Source of the DNA: Galerina marginata
Taxonomy: Eukaryota; Basidiomycota; Agaricomycetes; Agaricales; Galerinaceae
NCBI GenBank assembly: GCA_023014335.1
Contig: JAECYW010000013.1
Coordinates: 806,001 to 870,000, forward strand
Direction of reading: 5' to 3'
Length of the DNA stretch: 64,000 nucleotides
Part shown: one piece after another, positions 1 through 12,139 of the stretch
How positions within the stretch are numbered: position 1 is the first letter of the stretch
How the letters are laid out: each line of letters opens with the position of its first letter
Position numbers and translations under genes: made by a program
Notes under the pieces: generated by a model
Told to the model about the DNA's origin: nothing
What the model saw: only the letters and a program-made list of their open reading frames with translations
Database searches by the model: none

Positions 1-1038
1 GATACCTACTTTATGATACCGTCTCTCCATTCACGAACCCTTTATGCCTGTGTTTTTTTTGCCTTGCCTTCACCCCAACCCTATTCGATTTTCTTTTTTC
101 ACTTTTTCTTCGAGATTTGTTGTAGTTTATAATAGTCGATTTTTCCCCCGTAATTTCCCCTTGTAGTCCCAGCTTTCCTGCACCTCTCGCTCGCACCTCA
201 TTTCATCCATCATCCACATCCATACCCCATGTATTCCTAGTCCACACGCAGTTTGACCGGGTGTGCTCGTTGTACTGCAGCGAACATCGCCCAGGTCGTT
301 GTATTTATAGTTACTGGTTACTTTCTGTTGTCGGTGTATTGTGTACCTAACTTGTGTAGAACACTGTGATGCGATCGCCATTAATTCTCTTGACCGGACG
401 TGGACTTGTAATTTGTAAATGAGTATTTATACCAATATCCATGGTTGAAGTCGCCTCTGGTGAGAGTGTTTTAGGGATGGGTATACTCCTTCCTAATCAC
501 TTATGAGTCCCGAAGAATTTACAAGATTTTAACCTCTACCGACCTGAGATATCCTGCAAGACCTCCGACTCTTGTTCCGCCTCCGCTCTGTCTCGGTCCG
601 GGGCAACGAAGAAAAAACTTCCGTCGACTTCGGACTTGGGAGGACACAACAGTGGGTCCACATGACCATTCATGGACCGAGGAATTCTTCCCGGAACACG
701 ATCGAACAACATCGCGATCATGATCGAGGTTTTTTATGTGAAAGAGGGATCAATGGTTAACATTGCACGAGGCTCCCTTGGATCTACCAACAAATGACGG
801 GATCTAATCAATTTGGCGGGACATCTGGATTTAAGTGACCGCGTCGGCGATCGCACAACACAGCGTATCCCCGACAGAACTGCGATGGACTCTTCAAACC
901 AGGCTCGAGCGCTTGAATAGGATACTTTATCGCCACCGACAGTGAAGACGACAGTACTTGTCCTTATGACTTGCCTGGAATGTAGGCTTGTATATATTGA
1001 AGGTATTCAATGACAAAATTGCAACAGAAACGACCATA
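1..1038. other. Left-edge stretch without a recognised gene
   Basis: Only short open frames without recognisable domains occur here. The first 130 bases are pyrimidine-rich on the + strand, as fungal UTRs and promoters often are. The right part must include the 3' UTR of the RFC3 gene, whose stop codon is at 1039-1041. I see no tRNA, repeat or convincing exon. Confidence 0.5.
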
Positions 1039-2414
1039 CTAGGCCGATTTGGTGGATAATTCGATGGCGTTCTTGAAAGCTCCAAGTAAAGCAGTCAACT
1101 GCATCTTCTCACTTCCACCTGATGCCAATCGATACCTAAATGCTACTTCAGCTAAGTCAATTGAGGTGGCAGACAGAAAACTGACTCGGTTGTGGCTAAG
1201 TGATCCAAAAGGTATACTCTCGCATGAGGCTTCAATTCGATAGTCTCAAGGTACTCGTATGCACCGGTCAGTAAATCTTGTAAAGCCAAACCTCGTTCCG
1301 TTTTCATTTTGGATATCACTGTTCAATAATCAGCCGTCGAAAGGCTACCAAGAAATAAAATACGCACTTCGGTATGACGTCGTGAATTCATCAGAAAGCA
1401 TGGAGTTGACGATAGTTTCGATATCTGCTGGTTGAGGGTTTCCCGTGCAATTATAAATTTCCGTTTCTCCAACAATGTCGTAAGCTGCATGACAGGCTTG
1501 CAGAACGTTGAGTGCTCTCCGCATATCACCCTTGGAAAGTTTGAGAAGCGCCTTTTTTCCTTCGCCGGTTAGGTTAACGCTGGAGAAACCATTTAGATTG
1601 GTGAAAATAGATCATAACGTAACGTAATAGTACTTCTCTGCATCCACAACTGTTGCTAGACGTTTCTCAACTTCTACGATCGGTAGGGGCGAGAATCTGA
1701 AACGTGTGCATCGACTTTGTATGGCTGGCGTGATTTTGTTGACATAATTACAAATTATGCAGAATCGGACGTTCTTGGTGTATTGTTCGATGACGCGTCT
1801 AAGGGCAGCTTGAGCTTGTTGAGTCATCATGTCGGCTTCATCGAGAATGATGAGCTTGAAACCCTTCGAGAAGAGAGTTCTGGTTTCAGCAAATTGTTTG
1901 ACTTGTTCACGGACGACGTCAATGCCACGCTCGTCAGACGCGTTAAGCTGACGCAAAGCATGAGATTAAACAGGAGGCAGTCAAGTGTGATGCAGCGAAC
2001 CTCAAGAATCTGCTTCTTATAATCAGCTCCATAAATCCGTCGTGCCACTGCAAGGATTGTTGAGGTTTTCCCTGTCCCAGGCGGACCATAAAATAGCAAG
2101 TGCGGGAGCCGGTTCTTCTCAATAAATCTTTCAACTACAGTGAGGTTAGCGAGGCATACGAGGCAGAGCACATCACTAACTGGTTGTAATGATGTCTTTA
2201 TGCGAGACAACATCATCCAAGTTGACTGGTCTGTATTTCTCAACCCTTGAGCGATGTAAGAGGTCATTGGACAAGTTGGACGTGCAGTATGTATGTACCA
2301 TGGTAGGTTGTCATTGTCGATCGGAAGGTCGCGATCAGTGGCTTTTCCTTTGCCTTTTGAGAGAGATGTTGGGAAATCCACGTCCATCATTTGGGTATCT
2401 TCATCACTGTCCAT
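1039..2414 (-). CDS. RFC3: Replication factor C small subunit (RFC3 of yeast, RFC5 of human)
   Basis: AAA+ clamp-loader subunit that helps load PCNA onto primed DNA in the nucleus. Spliced pieces give an acidic N-terminus (MDSDEDTQ), the VEKYRP box near 2240, Walker A GPPGTGKT near 2070, LNASDERGIDVV after an intron ending near 1950, Walker B LIILDEADMM near 1840, and the SRC motif in IQSRCTRFRF near 1710. The C-terminus reads MQLTALLGAFKNAIELS and stops at 1039-1041. The SRC motif and the RFC3-type tail separate it from RFC2 and RFC4. At least five introns are needed; those after TTS (near 2170) and QILE (near 2000) have clear GT-AG ends. The start is the first ATG of the long first exon. 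The family is certain; the exact splice sites near 1340-1620 were not fully resolved. Confidence 0.93.
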
Positions 2415-3173
2415 GATTGACGCGTGGTTTGTAGAGAGTTGGGGTAAATCTGAGAGTAAAACGCGCCTTGAAATAAAAGCGTGATTTTTGTTTGCGTTTT
2501 ACGTCACGTGCACGTGGATTTGTCGCGTCAGTGTGACAGAGCCACTACACTGTACAGTGCCTTCCTTTATAAGTTAAAGTTTAATTCCTCGGGTTATACA
2601 TACAGTTGCCATTTCATATGAGATACGAAGGAAGAAAAGAACAAAAACACGGCTACACTATGTAAGGCAGACTTTTGCAATTCAATACAACAACTGGGAT
2701 AGTGTACAAGATAATACTACAAAGGCATCCGACTCACCAGGATTTTCGATTGACCTTCAGGCGCTTCAACGCCTCTTCAGCAAACTGCCGGCAACTAGGT
2801 TTCAACCATATTCTGATGGCAGTAAAGTCTCAGCATTATTTGCCTTTTGACGATGAAAGTAGTCAGTACCCTTATTCAGGACAAAAATCTCAATGACCGA
2901 CTTTATAAATCAGGACAAAATCAGGATCTATCCAAGGCCGTATACATCGGCTGCAAAGCAATCGAAGGTCTTCCCCTGCTCTTGGTCTTGCTCAGGGGAA
3001 AGAAATGGCTCAGGTGGTCCTGACGAACGGCATAGGATATGGTGATTAGAAGAAATCGAACTGAAGGCCAGAAGTTTATGAACGCAAGGCAAAAATAAAA
3101 CGTCGTATTGAAACTTTGGTAGTCGGTGGTAGTTGGAGAAATCCGTCGGTCAAAGCAGTTCCAGACAACCTTG
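2415..3173. other. Intergenic stretch upstream of RFC3
   Basis: This is RFC3's upstream region plus about 600 bases in which I see no supported gene. Open frames here are short and lack recognisable domains. The left 150 bases contain CACGTG-type E-box sequence (GTCACGTGCACGTGG near 2501-2515), a possible regulatory site for the RFC3 promoter. Confidence 0.4.
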
Positions 3174-4008
3174 TCAGTATGGAGGTCCTGTAACTCGGGA
3201 TGAATGCCCCTTCATATAAGCAACAGTGAGGAAGCATTGTCCATGGCCAATCCCGCGCCGCTGTACATACTAAAAACGCTAGGTCCAACAGTTAGAGGCA
3301 ACCACATATTGCTCATTTATTGTTTTCGAGACTGGGCCAAAGTCAGTGGAACCCCGTTTTACTTGGACAACAACCACTGTTTCGTCGTCATCATCATGCA
3401 GAACGTAGTGTGGTTGGCGGGTTACGCAGTGTAGGCAGCATAAGGAATTTTTCAAGAGCCCTCCACTTTTTCTGCGCGGCTTTAACATACACCTCCCGAT
3501 CCACAATGGGCGGTGGACAGAGGGAAGCCGACCAAGCATTAGCATGGGCCGAGACAACAAAGCACATACCACTTCATGATAAAAGTTGGGCTTCAGTGTA
3601 CATGGACAAACCCGGTAGACAAAGTCCTCGTCTTGAGTGGGACGGGGACAGAGCCGGAGGAAGAACTCAGGTGGCCCGAGAAAGGCCTCAGTACCAAACA
3701 GAAAAACCCCGTCGCTGTCCAAGAAAGACGCAAACTTCTCCCGCTCTTTCGTGGAATCATGCACTGAGTAAGAGGTTGCCTCTAAATTGAACTTTTGCTT
3801 AGAACCGGCTGCGTAAGGAAGCAAGGTTGGTCGATTTATAAGAGGATAGCCGGGCAAAATTGAGGAAGGTGTCAGCATCGGCCAGAAGCGTGGGGTCCGC
3901 GGTCATTCCGTTGCTGTGTATCTGCGCGCCGCAGTCCATGATTGAACCTGAGGCCTGAGTAGTCTGAGTCTCGGTAGTGGTAGATGGTTCAAGAACGCGC
4001 TTGGACAT
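3174..4008 (-). CDS. Doubtful hypothetical protein divergent from the ubiquitin gene
   Basis: An open frame at 3279-3878 encodes about 199 residues with an acidic run (DDDDE) near its C-terminus and no recognised domain. A second frame at 3799-4008 starts at an ATG (MSKRVLEPST) and would supply an N-terminus, but I found no GT-AG intron joining the two. At the other end, removing a 38-base GT-AG intron near 3248-3285 would extend the protein to a stop at 3174. The intron is short for this genome. The locus could be a poorly conserved gene, a decayed one, or non-coding DNA between RFC3 and the ubiquitin promoter. The coordinates give the widest plausible extent. Confidence 0.3.
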
Positions 4009-4177
4009 CACGTGCCCGGAAAAGGCGGTAAACCTTATTTCTAATGCGCTCGGGCCATACACAAAAGATGACAAAGCAAGCCATTTAAAACCAGCCCTCG
4101 ATTCTGAATCTCTTCATCTTTCGCTTCGTCGACGACTCCATCGCTGTTAGAACGTTGGACAGACAGAAGCGTCCGTC
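4009..4177 (+). promoter_or_regulatory. Ubiquitin-eS31 promoter and 5' UTR
   Basis: The ATG of the ubiquitin fusion gene is at 4178. Upstream there is a TATA-like TTTAAAA at 4083-4089 and a pyrimidine-rich stretch (TCTCTTCATCTTTCGCTTCG near 4109-4129), as is common ahead of fungal ribosomal-protein genes. The promoter assignment is inferred from position and composition. Confidence 0.4.
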
Positions 4178-4872
4178 ATGCAGATTTTCGTCAAGACGTG
4201 CGTGGATTTACTTTTTCGTCATTTCTTCTGCAGGATATTGACTTGCTTGCAGCCTCACGGGCAAAACCATCACCTTGGAGGTGGAGTCCTCGGACACCAT
4301 CGACAACGTCAAAGCCAAAATCCAAGACAAGGAGGGGTGCGTACTTGATCTTATCTGCAGACTTATATTCCTCATTCTTGTCTCGTGCAGCATTCCACCC
4401 GACCAGCAACGCCTGATCTTTGCTGGTAAGCAACTCGAGGATGGTCGCACCCTCAGCGACTACAATATCCAGAAGGAGTCTACCCTCCACTTGGTGCTCC
4501 GTCTCCGCGGTGGTGCCAAGAAGAGAAAGAAAAAGACATACAACGTAGGCGTGTTTCCTTTTCGATCCATATCATAATTTTAATCCAATCTCCTCCAGAC
4601 CCCCAAGAAGATCAAGCACAAGCGTAAGAAGGTTAAGATGTCCATCTTGAAATACTACAAGGTCGACTCCGACGGCAAGATCAAGCGTCTTCGTCGTGAA
4701 TGCCCCAGCGCTGAATGCGGTGCCGGTATCTTCGTACGTGATCAATGTCTCAAGTATCAAATCATTTTACTCATTGCGTGTTTAGATGGCTTTCCACAAG
4801 GACCGTCAATACTGCGGCAAGTGCGGTTTGACCTACACCTTCCAGCCCGGCACCAAGCCTCCTGTCGTCTAA
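4178..4872 (+). CDS. UBI3: Ubiquitin fused to ribosomal protein eS31 (S27a)
   Basis: Encodes a complete 76-residue ubiquitin ending LRLRGG, followed directly by the small-subunit ribosomal protein eS31 ([10 protein letters not shown], then [11 protein letters not shown]). The tail carries the zinc-binding cysteines [11 protein letters not shown] and CGKCGLTY. Ubiquitin hydrolases cut after GG, releasing one ubiquitin and one ribosomal protein. The gene has four introns. Exon 1 is only 20 bases (4178-4197). The first intron is 4198-4252, the second ends at 4390, the third begins after KKTYN near 4545, and the fourth splits the zinc-binding domain after GIF. The stop is TAA at 4870-4872. All ubiquitin lysines expected for chain formation are present. 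The family and reading frame are unambiguous. Confidence 0.97.
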
Positions 4873-5754
4873 TCGATCCCTGTTGGTTTACTTAGGTCGT
4901 GGCACTCGTCGCTATGTTGTATGTTATGTTGCATGAATAAAATATTCAAATGTATGCCGAAGTTACTAGCAAAAGTGTGAAGCTCTAAGCTTGAGGAGTT
5001 GCGACCCCCCCACATCAGTTGAAAAGTATGCATTGGATTATGATACAAAGGGTGCTGCCCATTTATTTCACTTGTAATTCATTAATTGTTCATTCAACAA
5101 AGTCTTCATTGTCATCTTCGTATGCTTTCCCTTTAACCTGGGTAGAAGTTTTAAGATTGTCAAAACGAGAAATGTAGAAAAGTGGTAGAGAGCATACCTG
5201 TTCTCTCTCTCTCTATCTCTTTTCCCCTCTAAGCCGTAAAATACAAGAAAAAATGGAAAGAAGGCAACACAATGCAGGTTCAAATAAATAGGTGGAATGG
5301 AGGTCGCATCCGGATGTGAATGAGAAGAGAAGTTGATGGATCGCAATAGAATGGTGAGAAAACGGTAAAAAGCAGAGTGAAAAGAAAAGAACGTGTAAGA
5401 AAGGATGTGGTGGTATACGAAGGTAAGTAGGAGACGGAGAACACTGTATTAAAGATGAATGATGTGTATAGATTCATGAATGGGTGACCTGTAAGACGGT
5501 ATTGTAGATGTACCAGGGACCGACGAAAAGCGGGACACGATGGAAGGGACGAAGGATGGGAAGTATATGATTCAAAAGTACTGGTCTTTGCGGTCTGTCC
5601 GAGTAGAAAAAATGAATCATTGATCCATAATCCATATTTCCTGCAATCGACAATACTCTCGGCCAACGAGGTACAGAGATCCAGAGGACAAGAAAGAGAA
5701 AGCCGGTTAAGAGATGACGATAAAGGCTAGGCCAAATTATTCAATGAATGGCCA
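4873..5754. other. Convergent 3' regions of the ubiquitin gene and the PP2A B-subunit gene
   Basis: The two flanking genes converge here, so this stretch must contain both 3' UTRs. A short CT microsatellite lies at 5202-5220. ORFs here are short and lack domain resemblance. Confidence 0.5.
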
Positions 5755-7643
5755 TCATGCTGCACTGTACAAGAACAAATTGTTCGTCGCAGCGATCTAA
5801 AAACGAAAGGATCAGACAAGAAAAAGCCACGCATTTGCAAGCGACGTACCGCAATAGTATTCTCACGCGGATGCCAGCTTGCATGAAGAATCTTCTTATT
5901 GAAATCAAGGGTTTCCAGCTGCATGGCATCTCTCAAGCCTCCTGGTCTGGGACCATTCTTCGCACCGGGTTTCACACCAGGTAATGGACCACCAATCTTC
6001 TTCGCCTTGAACTGTGACTTATCGGCTTGAAGAACAACGTCATTCAAGGTATCGACGTCGTATATCCGGAAGTAGTTATGATAAGACCCGGTCAACACGT
6101 GTCTGTAAAGGAAAAGGTCGGTCAGCATTCCACAACAATCAATGAGGTGAGAAAGGCGTAGGTGGTGACTTCGCCTCAGGGTCAAAAATAGAGAGTTAAA
6201 CGTACTTGTCATCTCCTCCCCAGATACACTCGAACTTGTCGAAGATGCAGTCGTTCTCGTAAAGGTCACAGAGTTTCCCCCTTAGGTGGTCGTGGATTGG
6301 AATTGTCTTGACAGGTCGCGACTCCATGTTGATATCCCAAATTTTCAGTGATAGGTAGTCACGCGAGAGGATGTAACGTCCGTCATGGCTGAACTTGACG
6401 TCCGAAATAGAGGAAATGATTTCCGAAAAGAAAGAACGCGTAGTGGGGTCCTCTTCCTCCTCGAAGCCTGACAAATGGACTAAGATATGTATCCTTAAAG
6501 AAAAGAGAGATAACACAGACATTTAGCATGGCGATCACAAAGAGCCGAATCTCGCATATCCGCGAGCTTTATGTTACTTTTCGAGCTTGAATACATGAAG
6601 AGATTGCATTGCGTTGGGTGGAATTCTGTTGCCGTGATAACTTCCGTTAGTTCTTCCATATTAACAGGCTTGATGTCGACGATGTCTGTTTGCGATAAGC
6701 AAAAAAGTTGATTTGTCATCTGCGGTAAGCGAGACGACGTCGGCTTTGTACTTACTAAAGCTCTGGTCGCTGGTATTGAGATTCCAAAGGTTGATCCGCA
6801 AATCGTCCGCCGAAATGTACGTTTCTTGGTCAGAATTCACAGATATAGAGTGGATGTGGTAAGCATGGGCATTTGAGTAGACCTTCCGAGGAACAGCAGC
6901 AATAATATTATCTTGCTGTGTCATCCGAGGCAATCTTAAATGGCTTGCACTGGAGGGTGCGGCGATGGGTTGTTGGCCATCAAAATGGTTCGATTCCGAC
7001 ACGACTCGGAGCGATTTCTCAAACACTTTCCAAAGTTTGATTGTTTTGTCTGTAGATAATGTAAGAGAACGAATTGACAGGGTAACAAGACCCATAGCTA
7101 CCATTTGTCGATAATAGAAAATGTGCAGCATTTTGTCGCCTGCACCATTTGATCTTGTTAATCTTTTCTTCGATTTCGAGGGATTTAAGGTAATCAAATT
7201 CTGGCTCGTGCGATTGGAATTCGGTATAAAATTTGTATTCGCATCCTTTTTTCTAAAGGACGTGGATTGTAGTCAGCACAGCAGTTTCAGATCGCGATTG
7301 ACAAAAGTTCCAGAATGATTGTCAGGTCAATTGTGTACGCAAGATCCAAGAGGTGGAAATACTGACCATCTCATTTCGCTCGAAGAGGACTACGCGTCCA
7401 CCTTTGTCTCCAGTGGCGAGATAGTTCCCCGTTGAATCAAACTCCACCGTGGATATGATGTCGGCTACGATCACGAAGACATTAATTAGCAATCACCACA
7501 CGTCGGCCAGCAGACATGACAGTGCCAAGTTCACGATAAGATATAGCAAGCAGACACGCACCCTCCGTGATATCTTCGACATCACCCTTGTCACCAAAGC
7601 ATTGAGCAAAGCGCCAACCACCAGAGCCTGAGGGGTCTTCCAT
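5755..7643 (-). CDS. CDC55: PP2A regulatory subunit B (B55/PR55, Cdc55)
   Basis: WD40-propeller regulatory subunit that directs PP2A to its substrates in mitosis and morphogenesis. The N-terminus [20 protein letters not shown] starts at 7643. Exons in order carry [12 protein letters not shown] (near 7040), [17 protein letters not shown] and [10 protein letters not shown] (near 6800), [20 protein letters not shown] (near 6620), [20 protein letters not shown] (near 6380), [20 protein letters not shown] across an intron near 6210-6100, and a C-terminal [24 protein letters not shown] end with its stop at 5755-5757. These blocks match the B55 family along its whole length. At least six introns are present. 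One fungal feature is the basic insert [19 protein letters not shown] before the last blade. It shares a 308-base divergent promoter with COX9. Confidence 0.95.
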
Positions 7644-7951
7644 GATGGATCTTGGAGCACCGAATATGTCACGCGAGGATTACGATGAATCAGTCGATTG
7701 GCCAAGATTTCTCTCGTTTGCACAGTCGATTTCTGAAAATTTCCAGCCTATAAAGCGGTGGCCAAAGACAATGCGGCGATGGATAAGAGAGCCGTAACGA
7801 TTGTCGGTTAAGATTGGTGAAGCGTGTGGAATGCGAGGACAACAAGCGGGCAGTGACAGAGCCGTGACGGGTTGCTTACATAATCATATGGCCCAACCAA
7901 GCATCCGAGTCCGACATTTCCCTTCACCCCAAAACATCATCCACAACAAAA
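7644..7951. promoter_or_regulatory. Divergent promoter between CDC55 and COX9
   Basis: The start codons of the two genes face away from each other across 308 bases, so both promoters must lie here. I see no strong TATA box in either direction. Confidence 0.5.
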
Positions 7952-8264
7952 ATGGCCATCGCTCCCATTACTGGAAAACTTAGAAAGCGCTTTTGGCTGG
8001 ACGTTGGCTGTGCATTAGGCCTTGGAGTCTCCGCTGGATATGCATACTGGTAGGCTTTGTTTTGACTTTGTCTTTGCCTCGTTGTATTGACGACCTCGTA
8101 GGTATGGTGTTCACCTAAAAGCTCGTGAGTGAACCGCCGAACATACCTTCTTGCCCTTTGCACGACATGCAGCTGACCTATTTTTTATCCTGGTAGTTGA
8201 ACGCCAGGAAACCTTCTACCTGCAACTCGAGAGGGAGAAAGCGAAGGCAGCATCATCGGCGTAA
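7952..8264 (+). CDS. COX9: Cytochrome c oxidase subunit VIIa (Cox9)
   Basis: Small single-pass inner-membrane subunit of respiratory complex IV. The spliced product starts MAIAPITGKLRKRFWLDVG, continues through one hydrophobic segment (ALGLGVSAGYAYWYG) and ends LEREKAKAASSA. It is about 58 residues, the usual size for fungal Cox9. Two introns are clear: one inside the Trp codon of AYW (donor near 8051, acceptor TCGTAG near 8100) and one after HLKA (donor GTGAGT near 8123, acceptor GGTAG near 8198). The N-terminal MAIAPITG block and the charged C-terminal helix are typical of the family. The stop is TAA at 8262-8264. Confidence 0.9.
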
Positions 8265-8471
8265 ACCGCAGGGAGAAGGAGACCTTTGCCAGTGCAGCCA
8301 GGCCATTTCCAGCATTAGTTCTAGAGCTGCCCACGCACAGGAATACATCGTGATTTGTTTGTCCACTGCAATGCATTAATTTCCGGAAAGTCGACAAAGA
8401 ATCTAAACTACGTGATATACTTAACTGGGCTTATAATCCAAGCATCGAAAATAAATTAGTGTCGTGTCGCA

Positions 8472-10080
8472 CTATCGGAGAACTCCTAGTCGTTTCAACT
8501 CTTCGCAGCTCTCAATTACTTCATTCTCGATCTTCTTAACCTTTTCCCAGTCCGTCCCAATACCGAAGATCCCAATCTCGGCCTCCTTTGCACGGTCTTT
8601 TCTGTCCATGCTATTGCGACATTGAGCATATAGGTCTTGTGTATATACCCGGTCCACTGTGTCTTCAAATTTCTTGAGTGCAGGTCCGCGTTGCTTGCCT
8701 TTCCCTCTCACGACTCTTCGTGTCTTCGCCTTCACTTCTGCGCCTTCTTTTTGTCCCTCTTTTGCAGATATCACTTCCTCGAACACACGTCCTACTTTGA
8801 CACCTTCCTTTGCCAGTTCTGCACCTATTACTGGATGATTGGAGAATTCAGTGGGGTTCACGAAATAGTGAATGCCGAGTCCGCCAGTTTCCATTTCCGT
8901 GTTATACTTTGCCGTTGAGGAAAACGCGAATCGTGGGTCAGGTGTAGGGGGTGTGGAAAAAATGCTGGGTAATGACGACAGGAGCGAGAAGGCAAATAGA
9001 AGAAGGAGAGGCAGAAGTTGAATGAGCATGGAACGAGGTTCGTTGTTGGCACCATTGGCTGGCGCTGCACCACCTCCTCGGTTAAACGTTTGCGTCCGGA
9101 AGCCATTACCACCAAAGGTGAAAACCGCTGCATAACACTGTAAGGAACTGCCAAGATATCAGAAGACTATATCCCACATACTTGGTCCGCCTCCAAAACT
9201 CGTGGCAAAGCCAGGTCCGAAAGCGTTGCCGCCACCACCAAAGAACATGTTGAACAAATCTTCAGGGCTAAGCTCTCCGTCAAAGCGAGCGCCGTTGGAC
9301 GCAAAACCGGATGATTGTGAAGACATCCTGCCAAAGCGATCCTCAGGGTCACTGCCGTTGTCAAATACAGCGCGTTTTTGTGGATCTACACGGGCCATTT
9401 AGATGGGTTCGACATTTAAATATTGCATCTATGCCATACCTGACAATACTTGGAAAGCTTTTGATACCACTGTAAACATGGGTTAAATATAATTGGTACA
9501 GTACTAGGAACGAAGGCACCTACATTTAAACGCCTCATCTGCTCCTGGCGCCCCATTCTTGTCCGGATGTAAAGCCAAAGCGAGCTATGAGGTTAAATCA
9601 GTGAAAATAAAGGTATCCTTAAGCAAGCGCAGTGCACACCTTCCGATAAGCCTTCTTGATTTCAGCGTCTTCGCAATCTTTCTTCACGGCTAGGATCTCG
9701 TAATATTCAGTCACCCTACATGACCGCACGCGCTTGACGATAGACTGCTGCTCCGCCGTATATTCCCTCTTCTCACCACCCATCCCACCCGATGTCCCGT
9801 TTCCGTTAGCTTTTGGTTGCGGATGCCGGTGTTTGATGCCAGCAGCGGATGGATGCTCCTCTGTTGAATTCGAAGATGAAGCTGAAGGCCCGTCATTTTC
9901 CTTCGAAGACGATGAGGCTGCGGCCTTGTTTATCAAAACTAGCAGTTTAGTCGCCTCTGGGGTCTCGAAGAGCGCGATGGATTTCAAACAGAACTTGCGA
10001 GCCGATGGGAAATTGTCAGAGTCCAAATGCCTTCTAGCGATGCCCAGACATCGCAGTGCTTCATCCTTATTGCCCTCCAT
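8472..10080 (-). CDS. Membrane-anchored DnaJ co-chaperone (DNAJB12/14, HLJ1-like)
   Basis: ER-membrane Hsp40 that recruits Hsp70 for quality control and degradation of membrane proteins. The N-terminus (MEGNKDEALRCLGIARRHLD) matches the DNAJB12 family, followed by a Ser-rich linker. The J domain begins YYEILAVKKDCEDAEIKKAY, is interrupted by an intron near 9600-9640, and continues LALALHPDKNG with the essential HPD. A Gly/Phe-rich part (MFFGGGGNAFGPG) follows, then one hydrophobic segment (LPLLLLFAFSLLSSLPSIF) near 8970-9020. A DUF1977-type lumenal region ends at 8472. At least four introns are needed. The start at 10080 is the first ATG and agrees with homologous N-termini. It is divergent from the F-box gene at 10324. 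Confidence 0.9.
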
Positions 10081-10323
10081 TTGGTGTAAGAATTACGGCG
10101 CCTGCCAGTGCTGTCGACTTCCAGATAGTTGCTGGGGACAGCGAGCTACAGTGAAAGATCGAATGGGTGGGGACGTGGAGAGTCAGGTACAGAAGTTATT
10201 TATTGAGATATTTTCCAGGCGATATACCTTTTCGAGCCCGATCATCCCAGGGTTAGACTTAGCAGATAATGAGATTTAGTCCCATGGATTCTGGTTTATT
10301 AATCAATTCATTCTTGACCTCGT
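10081..10323. promoter_or_regulatory. Divergent promoter between the DnaJ gene and the F-box gene
   Basis: 243 bases separate the two start codons. Both promoters and 5' UTRs must lie here. No individual site could be assigned. Confidence 0.45.
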
Positions 10324-12139
10324 ATGCCAGCCTCGTCCTCTGCTCCGGCCCAAGTTGACGCGGTGTCTCCTGACAGGGAAGAAAATCCAGAACTCGTCAG
10401 ATTCAGAGCGGAATGGCTCGCAGAGCTTCAGAAACGCAAGGAAGCCTCGACGTCGGGCAATGTGATTCCCAATGCTGGTCCTCAAACACCGGTGTCGTCT
10501 GCGGGCACCCTGCAATCTCCTCCAGGGCATAAGCATGTAACTGGAGAAGATTTAGCAATATCTTCGTCGTCCAAAGAATCTATTCCGAGCCGTATTCTTC
10601 CCACAACTCATCCAGCATTGATCAACGGCGTAATTCAGGCTCAGACTCATAGATCAACAAATCTCGAAAGAGCATTGAACGTTTACAGTCGGGCAATTGA
10701 ACATGAGCAACGGAGCGAACTTGACCAAGCTCTTCTGCTCTATCGCCAGGCATTTCGTTTGGTATGTCTCCAGCTTTTTGACAACGATCTGTTACCAGCT
10801 TAAACCAGCCACATTATAGGACGATAACGTTGACCGTGCCTATCGACGAGAGGAAATGTTGAAGACCATCCTCAAAGAACAACAAGAGGCAATGGCACCA
10901 AAGCTATTGAACCAAGTCGATGAATTGGCAACAAGCTTCAAGGAATATGCAACTATTCAACCAACCTCAGCTAAGATCGGACCAAGCATCGTGACCGGCA
11001 CTTTAGCGAGCCTCGTTCAAGGTTTTTTGGATACAGCTCCCAAATTCGAACCAGAGAACGAAAATCAGCCTGTACTCTTAAACGTCCTTCCGGAAGAATT
11101 GCTTGTAGTTGTTCTTGGGAAGTTAGACCCGACGTCCATCGAACGCTTTGCCAGAGTCAGCAAAAAAGCAAGGATATTATCTTTGGATCCTGGTATATGG
11201 AGGTATGCTTATCGTCATCTCCGGTATTACTGAATTCAATGTGGCCAAACAGAAAGCTCGTTCGCAGGACATATCAACCTCCGCAAATTACGGACTACGA
11301 GGTAATTATACCGGTAATAGAAGGTTTCCGTTGGGATTTTCGACGCGTCTATATCGAGCATCCAAGGCTCAGATTGGACGGCGTTTATATCGCGACTTGC
11401 CACTACGTGTTTGTCATTTCATCTTGTCACTGCTTCATTTACTTCGACTTAACAATTCTCCTCGACTAGTCGACCAGGTCTCAGCGAAAACTCCTGGGTT
11501 AATGTTAGTTTTTATCATCCATTGAGTCATTTGGTTATTAATGTAACGTCTATCTATCCAGACCAGCCATCTCATAACCTATCATCGTTACTTGTAAGTT
11601 ATCCACTTCTTGGTCAAGTGATAATCCACTGACGTTCATCAGACGATTCTACCCAAACGGCCAAGTCCTCTCCCTCCTCGCGAATGAAGAGCACACCCCA
11701 CAACAAATCATCCCTGTCTTAAAGCCCACTCTTAGAATGAATGTGAGCTGCCACCCAGTCACTGCGTCGCACCGTCGTTTAGTCTCGCGTTTATCATCAG
11801 GGCCTATTCTTCGGACAATGGAAGCTCGTTGGAACAGTCGTCCACATCACCAACCTTATTGACGCAAGCGGCCGATTCGCGCTTCCCTTTTCAGCTGCAA
11901 TTGGCCCAAACCCACCCCCGGAACCCTATTCTTCCTCGACTTCCACCCCGGTCTCGGGTGAGCACGCACGATACGTGTTCCTCATGACCCTCAACCTCCG
12001 CTCGCGACCTCTGGGACGTTGGAACAGGATGGATATCAACGCGTATGAGTCGCTCAACATCGAGACTGGGGATGTTAACCCAATTGTGCTCAAACATGAA
12101 CGGCCATTTTGGTTCTCGAAAGTCAGGTCGTATGCTTAG
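10324..12139 (+). CDS. F-box protein of the FBXO9/Hrt3/Pof7 type
   Basis: Substrate adaptor of an SCF ubiquitin ligase. Exon 1 gives a disordered N-terminus, then the TPR/MIT-like helix pair ALNVYSRAIEHEQRSELDQA. After an intron near 10760-10820 comes DDNVDRAYRREEM. The F-box is LPEELLVVVLGKLDPTSIER near 11095, followed by CxxW-type helices. Later exons contain YEVIIPVIEGFRWDFRRVYI, RFYPNGQVLSLLANEEHTPQ, GLFFGQWKLVGTVVHITNLI and KHERPFWFSKVRSYA, ending at TAG 12137-12139. The order (helical repeat, F-box, beta-rich C-terminal domain) is that of FBXO9 and yeast Hrt3. About six introns are present. In the yeast and human relatives this family is linked to metabolic signalling proteins; the target here is unknown. 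Confidence 0.88.
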
